From Elymus sibiricus (taxonomy: Eukaryota; Streptophyta; Magnoliopsida; Poales; Poaceae), in NCBI GenBank assembly GCA_039707655.1, contig CM077676.1, positions 79,965,395-80,029,394 on the forward strand: a stretch of DNA of 64,000 bases, in the 5' to 3' direction. Every line of letters starts with the position of its first letter. Position 1 is the first letter of the stretch. The position numbers and the translations under genes were made by a program. The notes below the pieces were generated by a model. The model had not been told where the DNA came from. It did no database searches and saw only the letters and a list, made by a program, of their open reading frames with translations. This document shows positions 11,660-23,323 of the stretch, one piece after another.

Positions 11660-11917
11660 TATATAGAGAGAGAGAGAGAGAATATTTGAAATTATAAAAC
11701 AATTATTAGAGTAAGTAAAAAAGAAAACAAAAACTATGTGAAAAAACAGAAAAATAACCAGCGCGCTGGGCCGACCGAGTCTGGCGCTGGCTTAGGCGAG
11801 ACTAGTTTATGTCTAGCGTGAAGCGAGACATAGGTTAGCCCGGGCTTTCTGGCGACCCCGATGACTGCTGTGGGCCTACGGACGCGGTTTCAGCGCTGCG
11901 AGCTTTCTCGGCCGGGG
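11660..11917. other. Repeat flank, no gene
   Basis: A short GA run (11667-11680) and a GC-rich stretch with GTCTAGCGTGAAGCGAGAC-like motifs at about 11808-11832, resembling motifs at the other side of the AT-rich block. No coding sequence is seen. Confidence 0.5.
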
Positions 11918-12084
11918 CAACGATGCTACACTTATGGACAGCTTTCTACGGAATTAATGCTACGGACTGACGGGGCAATGCATGATTGGAAATTAAGAAG
12001 AGGGAGGCCCACGTGAAAATCAGGGTGGGAGGAGATTGGTGGAGATGGAGTCCGTAGATTGTTTCCGTAAGTGTATCATTTTCG
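11918..12084. mobile_element. Mutator-type MITE
   Basis: A 167-bp element with terminal inverted repeats of about 35 bp (CGATGCTACACTTATGGA at the left, complemented by TCCGTAAGTGTATCATTTT at the right). It is flanked by a perfect 9-bp duplication, CGGCCGGGG, at 11909-11917 and 12085-12093. A 9-bp duplication is typical of Mutator-superfamily transposition. There is no coding capacity, so it is non-autonomous. Confidence 0.85.
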
Positions 12085-12098
12085 CGGCCGGGGGTGGT

Positions 12099-12586
12099 TG
12101 AGGGTGTCCCAGACTAGGGGGTACTCGGGCTGCCGGCCTATCTCTCGTAGGCCGGACTAGTGGGCCGCTCTCTACTCGTCAAAGGAAGGCCGGATTGCGG
12201 GCGACCCCGTGCACCAGAAGAAAACCTCCGAAGACTTGGCGTCTCCTCCAAGAAATATTTAGCGTAATCGGCATGTTTATCCCCTGATGGCAACCGACCA
12301 TATGTAACCCTAGGTCCCTCTGGTGTCTATATAAACCAGAGGGTTTAGTCCGTAGAGGGGGAGAATCATCATACCCACCTAGGGTTTAGCCATCCGATCT
12401 CGAGGTAGATCAGCTCTGCAATCATCACATCGCCACATCAATACAATCAAGCAGGACGTAGGGTTTTACCTCCTCGAGAGGGCCCGAACCTGGGTAATCG
12501 CTGTCTCTACGCTCCCTGTTACCCATTGACTCCACGATCCACAGCTCGGACCCCCAACCCGAGATCTGCCGGTTTTGGTACCGACA
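12099..12586 (+). repeat. 5' LTR of the Tat-like element
   Basis: 488 bp from TGAGGGTGTCCC to TACCGACA. It contains a TATA box (TCTATATAAACC, about 12326-12337) followed by a pyrimidine-rich leader. The start sits six bases after the MITE target duplication. No second copy is in the window, so the ends rest on TG/CA and the adjacent primer site. Confidence 0.75.
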
Positions 12587-12605
12587 TTGGTGCTTTCATT
12601 GAGAG
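12587..12605 (+). other. Putative primer-binding site of the Tat-like element
   Basis: TTGGTGCTTTCATTGAGAG directly follows the LTR end. I cannot assign the tRNA with certainty. Confidence 0.5.
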
Positions 12606-12631
12606 TTCCGCCGTTGGGTCACCAAGGATCA

Positions 12632-12751
12632 ATGGCTCGCCTTGTCATCAGCGATGGCATCTGCAGCGGGGACATCTTCGTCCCCGGTTAGCTTTTCGCG
12701 TTCGGCAGCATCGTGCTGCACGCCGACCCGACCGGTCACCTTGACCAGGTC
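12632..12751 (+). pseudogene. Start of Tat-like gag, with early stop, cut by a Copia insertion
   Basis: The ATG at 12632 opens a frame (MARLVISDG) with an in-frame TAG at 12689-12691, twenty codons in. After the stop the same frame gives LFAFGSIVLHADPTGHLDQ up to the Copia insertion at 12752. The frame resumes on the other side at 17184 with DSFAPEQKIRFGNLEYVAD, showing that both sides are one former gene. Confidence 0.75.
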
Positions 12752-14914
12752 TGTAGGAGATATGCCCTAGAGGCAATAATAAATGTTATTGTTTATCTCC
12801 ATGTTCATAATTATGTTTATGTTCCATGCTATAACTGCTATGGTTCTCGAGTCTACAATAACCACGAGGCTCGGAGGAAGACTCATATGCACGTGTGGAA
12901 TAATAAACGGTAAAATGTATTCCTAGTCTGGCCTCTAAGACTAGCTCGAGTGTTGCATGATGGTTCTGTTTTCCTGATCATTGGCATGACTATGCCGACA
13001 ACTTTGAGGGCACAATGTTAGGAGAACACTTGTGTTGAATCGACCCGAATTGATGTTATGCTATGAGATTCTTTCGTCACAAGTTAATGGTTAATAACAC
13101 AGAGGAAGTTAACGTTTGCATAATTCTTTAGACCATGAGAGTATCGAGTTTCTTCAAGCTTGCTTCATGAACTTTGGGGTTTGTTAAACGTCATCCGTAA
13201 ATGGGTGGCTATTACTGCGGCTTACGGGTTCATGGAAAAGTATGTCAAGTAACTTGATAGCTCAAGATTGTGATTTTCCCCTCCGACGATGGAGAGATAT
13301 CTCTGGGCCCTCTCGGTGTTACGGTATCCACCATCGTCTGGACAGACACATTGTGATTTGATCACAGGGATGCCGAAACACGGAAACGAGAAAAGAGAAC
13401 AAAACCGGTAGCGAGGTAACTGGCATTGTGGACAAGTGTTGATCCACGGGGATGCCGATGATTCTCACCTCGGGTATTTGTAACATATCGCGAAGCAACA
13501 GGAATAGCACACGGCAACTGGAGGTTCACTCGAATATTCATCCGTGTGGGTATAGGGGTCAATATGGGTGTCCACGGCTCCGATGTTGATCATTGATCGG
13601 AAAGAGTTCCAGTCATGTCTATACTTCACCGAACCTATAGGGTCACACGCTTAAGGGTCATCTATCTGCTGAATACTAGACAGGGAGTCTGAGAGAAAGT
13701 CACCGGAAAAGTTTCGGAGACAGCGGAAAAGTTCCGGAGAGAGAGCACCGGAATACTTCCGGTAAAACTGAAAAGTTGTTTCAGGGTATACCATTAAGTC
13801 AAATTGGTTTCGGCACAGGCCTGGAAATTCTTGGAGGGTGCCAGAATTGTTCTGGGGACTTCTAGGATTTTTCGGAGAAAAAACCCGGAAATGTTCCGGA
13901 GCTGCCGGAACCGCTTTGGTTGCTTTTCGCAGATGAAAATCACTAATCCGGAATTGTTTCGGAACGCGTCCAAAATCATTTTAGTGGGTACTGGAATTAT
14001 TCTAAGACCCACAGAAATATTTTCGGATTTAACGGTCGCAGAAAAATGTTTCCGTGAATAGTGAAAATGCTTTTTGGGTGGCTTCTTGGAGAAGCCACCT
14101 TGAGGGCCTTTTGGTATTTTTCCCCTTGGCTTCTTGGAGAAGCCACCCTTGGGCTTGGCCTATAAATAGGGGTGGAGGGGGCTGCCTAAAGACACACTCT
14201 TTCTCAACATACACAAGCCATGCATGATCTGGCCTTCTTCTCTCCATCCCCGTGAAATAGTTTCGTAAAGCCGAAAGGCTGTCTGGGTTCCGGTGGGAAC
14301 TAGTTCTGGACGGCGAAGCCCTGCCGGATAGATGACACCGTATGTGTGCAACCCCGTAGAGAGGTCGTAGGTTCAATCTTTTTGCCCGAGGGGCTGTTCG
14401 AGGGTCCTCCCGAAGGGTTGTCCGAGTTACTGTCCGAGTTTCGGAGGTCCTCCCGAAGGGCTGTCCGAGTGACCCGCCCGAAGGGCTGTCCGTGAGGCCT
14501 CCCGGAGGGCTGTCCGAGGATCCGTCCGGTGGGACTATCCGAAGGACTGTCCAGAGGCCTCCCGGAGGGCTGTCCGAGGATCCGTCCGGTGGGACTATCC
14601 GAGGGACTGTCCAGAGGCCTCCCGAAGGGCTGTCCGAGGATCCGTCCGGTGGGACTATCCAAGGGACTGTTCCGAGGCCTCCCGAAGGGCTGCCCGGAGA
14701 TCCGTCCGGTGAGCTGACGAGGGAGTACATCCTCGCGGTTGGGAGGTTGTAAAATCCTAGCTGTGGGGATCTGCACCGCCGATCGTCATCGACTCTACTT
14801 CTGTCGCGCTACGAGTCGGTAACGAAAAGATCAAACCTTGTATGCAGTCTCCATAGTGGTCCTGGGCTGGTGCGTAGGTCGGAAATTTTTTGTTTTCTGC
14901 TGCGTTCCCCTACA
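12752..14914 (+). repeat. 5' LTR of the BARE/Angela-like element
   Basis: 2163 bp from TGTAGGAG to CCCCTACA. A TATA box (CTATAAATAGGG) lies near 14160-14171. A 60-bp tandem repeat sits at 14491-14730 in the transcribed part. The LTR is longer than the ~1.7-1.8 kb usual for this group as I recall it. Confidence 0.88.
14491..14730 (+). repeat. 60-bp tandem repeat, four copies, in the 5' LTR
   Basis: GAGGCCTCCCGGAGGGCTG-type units start near 14493, 14553, 14613 and 14673, an exact 60-bp period with few substitutions. As 60 is a multiple of three, open frames persist on both strands, giving repetitive Gly/Ser/Pro peptides that I do not take as genes. The 3' LTR has three copies. Confidence 0.92.
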
Positions 14915-14915
14915 G

Positions 14916-14927
14916 TGGTATCAGAGC
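14916..14927 (+). other. Primer-binding site (initiator Met tRNA type)
   Basis: TGGTATCAGAGC one base after the LTR end. It is complementary to the 3' end of plant initiator methionine tRNA, the usual primer for this Copia group. Confidence 0.88.
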
Positions 14928-16802
14928 CGTGCTATGCGTAGATGCAGGTTACGATCTAGAATACATAGAGATGTATGCGTGTTGCACAATATAATTTGTA
15001 GTAGATGAGTTCTACTGCTGATAATTATTTGTGCGGGTAGCAAATGAAATCTGTTACCCGATGTTCTTGTTGCTTCCCTGGAATTTGCATATTTCTGATC
15101 TTGATAACAGCATGGTGGAATTTCAAAGTTCTAGCAATCCGCGATCCTGATTGATCAACGAAGTGCTAACAATTCATTGAATTCCACCATAGTTAAAAAG
15201 AAAGATGAAATTTCGCAGACGAAAGGGCAATGCAGATATGATCTGCACGGGGGTCATACGTATGACGAAATTCAGTATGGGGCTCGAGATTTTATTATCT
15301 CGTGTTTCATACACCCCGTAAAGTTAATCTAGCGACTTGAATAATCATACTTGATGATGGACGTTGGTAGCTTCGGTTTGCTTCGAAACCTTAGAAGCCA
15401 CGTAAAATAAAATTTTGCATAAACCGATTAGAGGCGTCTAACTTGGTTTTGCAGGATGACATAAGATGTGCATGTGATGTGGTATAGTGGTTCTCATTAT
15501 AATTTGATTATGTATGAGATGACTATATAATGTAAAATTAACATGACCTGCGTGTCATGATTCGGCATGATGGCTGGAGCCATATGATTGTCACTTTAAT
15601 GACCTGCGTGTCAACCTTAAGTAATGCACTTATTTTATTAGCTATAGAGATAGCAATATTATCTGGTGCATCCACAAGGTGGTGGCAAAACTTCGCGAAG
15701 GTGAACACCAACGCGAATGCCGAAGACGAAGAAATTAAAGACTTCTCCGTCAGAAAGGGCTATACCATATCATGCTATTATGAATTGCCTGAGATGTTTA
15801 TCCCTTATGATGCACCCTTTTGATTGCGCGGTAGTCGCTTTTTATTAGGGTGATCTCTCACAAAAATATCAAGTAGTTAGTGTTCTCGCAAGTGTAGCAC
15901 CGTCACGGCACCTATCTCTTCGGGGTATCACATGGATACATGGGTACGAACGATTAGAGAAGTGTGAGGCGGGTGAGTTGAGACCTCGCAGCGAGATCAC
16001 TTGGTTGTCTTGACGTTCAGGCATGAAAGTCATGAGCTCGGAACACATGCATCGAAAGATGAACAAGAGTCACATAGAGATGTGATTGGCAAGTTTGCCT
16101 TCCGATTGCAATTCACGTCACTTGAGATGGATACATCCTTGGCGTTGAATTGTAATATGGGTCTTGAATCACTCACAATCAATTATGAGAGATATTGATT
16201 TGAGTGGGAGCGCACTGTAGAATTAACTTGTTTAATTCTCAGTGCAATTAATTATGAACTTTGTCTAATTGAAAATTTGCATAATATTTGTAGAACAATG
16301 GCTCGCGTTTCCACCATCCCTGCTAAAATTGAATAAGCTGTTAAATATCTGGTTAAAACTTTATGGTTGGTAACGTAATGTGAGGATTGTCCTCAAAAGT
16401 GCCGAGAAGGACTTTGTCCTATCGCATGCTTTTGGTATTCTCCCGCTAATGCTATGGATAATGTGATTCTCGTCCTTGGATCCAAAAGCTAGAATTCCGT
16501 TACGGTCAAGTGAAATATGTTTGCTTCCATGAGACCCGAACTTCAAAAGTTTTGGGATAGCTATGTGATATTCATGGAACTGAAAATCATTTTTCAGACA
16601 CAAACAAAGGCTAAAAGATATGTGATATCCAAAGCAATGTTTGTTTTGCACACCATTAGTCAAAGTGTTTACTATGCATTTGACTAATAACAAAGGGATC
16701 CACTAGAACGCCTGTCATATGATGATGGTGAATAAAACAACAACTTAAGAGAAAGGAAATGTCCGAAGGGTGTTAGTATGAGAGTAGGAGAATTGTTGGA
16801 AT
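14928..16802 (+). other. Degenerate Copia internal region, no domain seen
   Basis: Leader-like DNA followed by AT-rich sequence with scattered stops. I found no zinc knuckle, protease, integrase or reverse transcriptase motif. It joins the truncated 3' LTR directly at about 16803 without a polypurine tract. Confidence 0.6.
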
Positions 16803-17178
16803 ATCCGAAGGGCTGTCCGTGAGGCCTCCCGGAGGGCTGTCCGAGGATCCGTCCGGTGGGACTATCCGAAGGACTGTCCAGAGGCCTCCCGGAGGGCTGT
16901 CCGAGGACCCGTCCGGTGGGACTATCCGAGGGACTGTCCAGAGGCCTCCCGAAGGGCTGCCCGGAGATCCGTCCGGTGAGCTGACGAGGGATTACATCCT
17001 CGTGGTTGGGAGGTTGTAAAATCCTAGCTGCGGGGATCTGCACCGCCGATCGTCATCGACTCTACTTCTGTTGCGCTACGAGTTGGTAACGAAAAGATCA
17101 AACCTTGTATGCAGTCTCCATAGTGGTCCTGGGCTGGTGCGTAGGTCGGAATTTTTTTTTCTGCTGCGTTCCCCTACA
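16803..17178 (+). repeat. Truncated 3' LTR of the BARE/Angela-like element
   Basis: Matches the 5' LTR from about 14477 to its end, but has three rather than four 60-bp units (16821, 16881, 16941). About 1.7 kb of the LTR's upstream part is missing, along with pol and the polypurine tract. Confidence 0.88.
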
Positions 17179-17183
17179 AGGTC

Positions 17184-19764
17184 GACAGCTTCGCCCCCGA
17201 GCAGAAAATCAGGTTCGGCAACCTAGAGTACGTCGCCGACTCTCCGGGCGATCTGGTCCTTACTGGGTTCTCAGCTTTACCCGAGGAACCTGATAATTCC
17301 GAGGCCTTAACCTCGGATTCTCTCCTCGGCCCCGTCTCCGGGCCGGTCCTTAGTTCGGATCTGGCCTCAAGTTCGGATCCGACTCCGGCGCCAGAGAGCC
17401 AAGGGTTGCCCTTGGCCGAACACACTCCCGACGCCGGCTTACCGGAGTTCGACTCCGAAGTATATATGCCCAAGGATGGATCTGATGGACCTCTCGCTTT
17501 TAAGTGAGATGTTAGATCGGATCCAGAAGATTAGTATCACGGATGGCCCGTCCTCAGCCCATGAGCAGATCGGACTTGAGGCCAACCGCGGGGAATTTTG
17601 CGTCCCACCCACCACCCACTTGGGAGCCACTGTCGAGGATTTAACCGACATGTTGGATTACGCCTCCGAGGAGGCTGACGATATGGACGAGGATATCGAC
17701 GTCCTCCCTCATATGGCTCCTTCCCTTGCCATTCCCAACACCGGAAAGTTGACCGCCACCTCCACCTACGACGTCTACATGGTTGACACCCCCAAGAAGG
17801 ATGCCGACACGACCAAGAAGGACGGCGACGGCCCCGCCGAGGAACCGCCCAAACACCGACGAAGGCGAGCCAGAGGGCGAGGAAAGGGCAAGGAGAACAA
17901 CACAGACACGAACGGTACCGAAGATAACAAGACTCCAGACAACATGGGGGAGCTCGGTGACAACACCCCCAAACAGGACCACGACGCCCCTGAAGGGCAC
18001 GAGGACCAGGGCAACCCTGAGGACCCCAAGGATTCCGAGGACAGTAACTACCTCCCTCCGTCCGAAGAGGAGGACAGCCTCGGACCCGAGGACTTTGTCG
18101 TCCCCGAGGACCCCTCGGACCAGGAAAGATTCAGGCAGCAGCTTATAGCCACCGCTCGAAGCTTGAAGAAGAAGCAGCAGCAGCTAAAGGCCGAACAAGA
18201 CACCCTTAATGATAGGTGGACGATGGTCTTAGGAGCTGAAGAGGGCTTCGACAATAAGCGTCAGGATCAATACAAAAGCTACCCACGACGGCGTTTGCTA
18301 CCGTCATTTGAGGACGAGGCCCTTGAGCCCATGCCTCCGAGACAAACTTACACAAGCCAGCCCGACCGCTCCCCTCGAGGACGGGATAGGACGGCTGGAG
18401 AAACCGAATACCCACCCGCGCCCTCTCGGCGGGCGGGCAAGGACCCGGTTCAACCGGATGACCCATATGATATGTGCCACGATCTAAACGCCAGAGGGGT
18501 ACAGTCAAGATCCATCTACGGACACACACCCGCTGGACGGGACGGATACCAAGCCTGGTGCTATAGAAATGACAGAGCTTGGGAGCAGCACCGTACCCGG
18601 ATGACAACCGATCTCCGACACGACGTGGCCAGGGTCAGGGGCGCCGCTCACCCCATGTGCTTTACAGATGAGGTGATGCAGCATCAGTTCCCCGAAGGGT
18701 TTAATCCCGTGAATATAGAACAATACGATGGGACAACTGACCCAGCCGTGTGGATCAAAGATTTTCTTCTCCACATTCATATGGCCCGAGGAGATGACCT
18801 CCACGCCATTAAATATCTACCATTGAAACTCAAAGGACCAGCAAGGCATTGGTTGAACAGCCTACCCGAAAACTCCATCGGGAGCTGGGAAGAGCTCGAG
18901 GATGCATTCCGAGCCAACTTTCAAGGCACCTATGTTCAGCCGCTGTACGCCGACGACCTGAGCCATGTCTTTCAGCAGCCCGGGGAGTCAGCTCGGCAAT
19001 TCTGGAACCGGTTCTTGACTAAGAAGAACCAGATCGTCGACTGTCCGGATGCCGAAGCAATCGCCGCATTCAAGCACAGTATTCGGGACGAGTGGCTCGC
19101 CCGCCAGCTCGGCCAGGATAAGCCGAGAACAATGTCGGCCCTCACCTCCCTAATGACCCGCTTTTGCGCGGGTGAGGATAGTTGGTTAGCTCATCGAAGC
19201 AACCACCCCGAAGACCCCGGCACTTCAGAGGCCCGGTACGGGAACGGGAAACCCCGGCGCAACAAGAACAATAAGCGCCGGCACACAAACAACGGCAGTG
19301 AAGCCGATGATGCAGCGGTAAACATTGGGTTCAGCCGCTCGAAATCAGGACCGCGGAAAAAACCTTCTAAAGGGAACCGGGATGGCCCGTCTGCACTACA
19401 CAGGATCCTGGATAGGCCCTGCCAAATTCACGGTACCCCGGATAAGCCCGCCAACCACACCAACCGTAACTGTTGGCTAATCAAACAGGCCGGCAAGATC
19501 ACAGCCGAAGAACAGAGCAAGGGTCCCCGCAGCGAGGATGACGATGAACCTCGCGGGCCGAACAATGGAGGCCAGAAGCAATTCCCTCCCGAGGTAAAAA
19601 CCATGAATATGATTTACGTCATGCATATACCCAAGAAGGAGCGGAAACGCGCACTCCGAGATGTCTATGCCTTAGAGCCGGTGGCCCCAAAATTCAACCC
19701 ATGGTCGGCTTGCCCGTTCACTTTTGACCGTCGAGACCACCCGAGCAGTATCCGTCATGGATGA
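17184..19764 (+). pseudogene. Tat-like gag polyprotein, main part
   Basis: From 17184 the gag frame runs until a stop near 17505; the frame starting at 17476 then continues for 762 codons, so one frameshift lies near 17470-17505. The protein has a long acidic/basic low-complexity N-terminal half. The retrotransposon gag domain follows (about residues 410-590: PEGFNPVNIEQYDGTTDP, WLNSLPENSIGSWEELEDAF, FNRF-like FWNRFLTKKNQ). A basic tail with Cys/His (CQIH...HTNRNCW) comes last. Gag packages element RNA into virus-like particles. It ends in TGA at 19762-19764; the same frame reopens at once as protease, so this stop looks like decay rather than a true gene end. Confidence 0.85.
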
Positions 19765-19776
19765 ACGGCGGCTCTG

Positions 19777-20241
19777 GTGCTCGACCCCATCGTGGATGGA
19801 TTTCACCTCACCAGAGTCCTGATGGACGGAGGCAGCAGCCTCAACCTGATTTATTCAGATACAGTGAGGAAAATGGGGATCGACCCGTCAAGGATCAAAC
19901 CCAGCAACACCACCTTTAAAGGTGTAATCCCAGGCATCGATGCACGCTGCTCGGGATTCCTGACATTGGAGGTAGTCGTTGGTTCGCCCGACAACTTCCG
20001 CAGCGAAGACTTAATCTTCGACATTGTTCCCTTCCGCAGCGGTTACCACGCACTCCTCGGCTGGACAGCGTTCGCCCGCTTTAACGCAGTCCCGCACTAC
20101 GCATATCTAAAGCTCAAGATGCCAGGACCGAAGGGTGTTATTACCGTTAACGGAAACACCGAGCGCTCGCTCCGAACAGAGGAACACACGGCGGCTTTAG
20201 CCACCGAAGTCCAGGCCGCCGAAGAAGCGTCACGGGCCTAG
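19777..20241 (+). pseudogene. Tat-like aspartic protease
   Basis: In frame with gag after a single TGA. It encodes a retropepsin-type domain: hydrophobic strand then the catalytic-loop segment VLMDGGSSLNLIY (Asp-Gly-Gly in place of the common Asp-Ser/Thr-Gly), a flap region (GVIPGIDARCSGF) and LLGWTAFARF near the end. The protease would cut the polyprotein during particle maturation. It ends with EEASRA and a TAG at 20239-20241. No reverse transcriptase follows. The next 150 bases keep coding character only briefly and are then cut by the solo LTR at 20394. Confidence 0.82.
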
Positions 20242-20393
20242 TCTACCAGCAAGGCAATGGATGCACGCAAACGCGCCCGAGCTATGGCCTCGGTCCTGGA
20301 GCACTCCTGTGCTCACCCTAAATAGGGATACGCGCCCCACAGCAAGACCCACCCAGCCACGAAATACGTGCCTCGAGTGCACAACTTTGCGCT

Positions 20394-22073
20394 TGATGTC
20401 TACTACACAACTTATTCTTGTAGACTCGTGTTGGGCCTCCAAGCGCAGAGTTTTGTAGGACAGTAGCAATTTTCCCTCAAGTGGATGACCTAAGGTTTAT
20501 CAATCCGTGGGAGGCGTAGGATGAAGATGGTATCTCTCAAACAACCCTGCAACCAAATAACAAAGAGTCTCTTGTGTCCCCAACACACACAATACAATGG
20601 CAAATTGTATAGGTGCACTAGTTCGGCGAAGAGATGGTGATACAAGTGTAGTATGGATAATAGAAATAGGTTTTTGTAATCTGAAAATATAAAAATAGCA
20701 AGGTAGCAATTGATAAAACGGAGCACAAACAGTATTGCAATGCTTAGAAACAAGGCCTAGGGTTCATACTTTCACTAGTGCAATCTCTCAACAGTGCTAA
20801 CATAATTGGATCATATAACAGTCCCTCAATGTGCGACAAAGAATTAGTCCAAAGTTCCTATTAGCGGAGAACATAAGATATAAATTGTTGTAGGGTACGA
20901 AACCACCTCAAAGTTATCCTTTCCGATCGATCTATTGAGCTATTCCTATAAGTGTCACAAACAGCACTAGAGTTCGTACTAAAATAACACCATATGATAC
21001 ACATCAACCAACTCTAATGTCACCTAGATACTCCAATGTAACCACAAGTATCCGTGAGTTGATTATATGATATGCATCAAACAACTTCATAATCATAATA
21101 TTCAATCCACACAAAAAACTCCAAGGAGCACCCCAAAGTTTCTATCGGCGAAAACATAATGAAAATGTGCATCAACCCCTATGCATAGCTTACCCCAATG
21201 TCACCGCGGGAATCCGCGAGTTGAGTGCCAAAACATATATCAAGTGAATCAATATAATACCCCATTGTAACCACGGGTATTCATATGCAAGACATACATC
21301 AAGTGTTCTCAAATCTGAAATATTCAATCCGACAATAACGAATCCTCAAAGGGAAAATATTCGATTCATCACAACAAGGATAGAGAGGGAAGAAACACCA
21401 TATGGTCCAACTATATTAACAAAGCTCGCGATACATCAAGATCGTGCCAAATCAAGAACACGAGAGAGAGAGACATCAAACACATAGCTACTGGTACAAA
21501 CCCTCAGCCCCGAGGGTGAACTACTCCCTCCTCGTCATGGAGACCGCCGGGATGATGAAAATGGCCTCCGGCGATGCTTCCCCTCCTCCGGCAGAGTGCC
21601 GGAAAAGGGTTGTAGATGAGATCGTGGAGGTACAGAGGTTTGCGGTGGCGTAAAAACTCATCTAGGTTAACTTTTGGGGGTTTCTGAATATATATGATTT
21701 TTCAGCATTGGAATCACGCAAAGAGGTGCCACAGGGGGCCCACGAGGCATCAGGGCGCGCCTGGGGGGCAGGCGCGCCCAGGTGGCTCGTGGGGCCCCTG
21801 TGGCTCTTCTGCTGCTTCCACAAAGCTTCCTGGGTCCGTTTCCTTCCAGAAAAAATCATCAAAAAGTTTCGCTGCATTTGGACTTCATTTGATATGGATT
21901 TTCTGGAAAACCAAAAACAAGCAGAAAACAGCAACTGGCACTGGGCACTAGGTCAATATGTTAGTCCATAAAAATCATATAAAAGCCATATAAAAGTGCA
22001 CCAAAATCATACAAAACTATAATAAACATGGCATGAATACTTCATAAATTATAGATACGTTGGAGACGTATCA
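20394..22073 (-). mobile_element. WHAM-like solo LTR
   Basis: 1680 bp flanked by a perfect 5-bp duplication, GCGCT, at 20389-20393 and 22074-22078. It is similar along its length to the LTR at 1166-2792 and has the same end motifs. A single LTR with intact duplication shows that a full element inserted here and was reduced by recombination between its two LTRs. A GC-rich hairpin lies at 21728-21804. Confidence 0.93.
21728..21804. repeat. GC-rich hairpin in the WHAM-like solo LTR
   Basis: Arms of about 36 bp, GCCACAGGGGGCCCACGAG on the left and CTCGTGGGGCCCCTGTGGC on the right, with GGCGCGCC-type cores inside. A TATA-like TATATATTCAG lies just downstream on the minus strand, as expected for a promoter in element orientation. 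Confidence 0.85.
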
Positions 22074-22078
22074 GCGCT

Positions 22079-23323
22079 CAAGATTCCATGGGGAGCTGTG
22101 GGGGCAAAACAAATCAAGGGCCGAGAGCTTGGTTCGACCAGGCCATGGCCGAAGATGTCCTCAGGACACTACGAAACTACAGGCACCATCAAGGGCCTGA
22201 ACAGCGTTAAGCTGATACAGCGCGGCGACTTCTCAAAGCCCTCCCCCAAGGACTCGTCCGCCGAACATTACCACTTCCGCCGAGCATACAGTCGACAGCT
22301 ACACTCACACGGAAGCCTCGTACAGAGAAAGGCGCAGACGTGCGGCAGGGCGCAGTAGGGACGTCAAACCACTCATGAAGGCCATGTGTAAACCTTTCCT
22401 CTAATGTATTAATTTCTTAAAGTATCTGTAAAAGTTACTTTGGCAGTTCGGATTGTACGGATAGACGTCACGAATTTAAAGGAAATAATGACCATTTTTT
22501 CCGGTCATACTGTGGTTAATTATGTTGCACCTTCCTTTCTGCTTTTCGGCCGAAGTAAACTATTATGATACGTTTCATTTTTAGATGTGATCGGCTAATA
22601 GACCGGGGGCTCGAACTTCAATCCAGCCCCAAACATCATTCTGGCACCAATTTTATTACATGTGCTCGGCGTCACGGATATTGCATTATATGAATCAGTT
22701 CCGAATTATGTCTTTGGTCAATGGTTAGGTTGCCCGGCTCCTGTGTTTGCCCTCCTACGTTCCGCTTTATTCGGCTAGGGGGGTAAAGGGAGAACCACTG
22801 CGATTGTACTTCTAGCTAGCCTGGTCAAGTACCTCAGTGGAGAAAGCCGAAAACCGACCGTCATAATAAGCGAGAACTAGTCGGCGATCCGATGACAAGT
22901 GTCAAACTAAAATCGATGGAGGTTTATCCGTGTTAAACGAAGGGTTTGTTGTCACAGAAACCAGGTGATAATGGTATCAACCTCGGTACATCAGGATATC
23001 ACATACACTGGGGGCTAGTCACCAGCCCCCGTAGTCAAGCTCCTATGGCTAAGTGAAAGTACTAAAGCCGCATAGTCCGATTGCCTCGTTTTCCTTACAC
23101 ACAACCGCCTCCGGGCGCCGAGACGTCAGCTAAGGGTTAAGCTGTTAAGAGAAAACACCCCACGCAGTATCTGCAAGGGGGCTGAAGCCGACGACTGGTA
23201 ACTTTCAATTTAGAAGCGGTCGCATAGGAGTCAAAATAAACATAGCAGACATTATATTTACAGCCAACAACTTGCATTTCCACCAAAAAAAGTTTCAACT
23301 CCTCGGATACAAGGAAAATAAAT
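22079..23323. other. Tat-like element spacer, no gene seen
   Basis: Continuation of the Tat-like element after the solo LTR. The first ~280 bases keep an open frame that may be the end of the gag-protease reading, then AT-rich spacer follows. No reverse transcriptase, RNase H or integrase motif was found in any frame. Confidence 0.6.

Larger units (their letters stand above)
12752..17178 (+). mobile_element. BARE/Angela-like Copia element, internally deleted
   Basis: 4427 bp flanked by a perfect 5-bp duplication, AGGTC, at 12747-12751 and 17179-17183. The 5' LTR opens TGTAGGAGATATGCCC, as in the BARE/WIS/Angela group, and is followed by a TGGTATCAGAGC primer site at 14916. The 3' LTR keeps only its last ~375 bp. 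About 1.9 kb of internal DNA remains, with no gag or pol domain that I can read. Because the target duplication is intact, the deletion happened after insertion or the element inserted already deleted. Confidence 0.9.

Noticed and set aside
14029..14776. Minus- and plus-strand ORFs with repeating Gly/Ser/Pro peptides
   Set aside because: They arise from the 60-bp tandem repeat in the LTR; 60 is a multiple of three, so frames stay open on both strands.
17641..18804. Minus-strand and off-frame ORFs over gag
   Set aside because: Shadows of the long Tat-like gag frame with biased codons.
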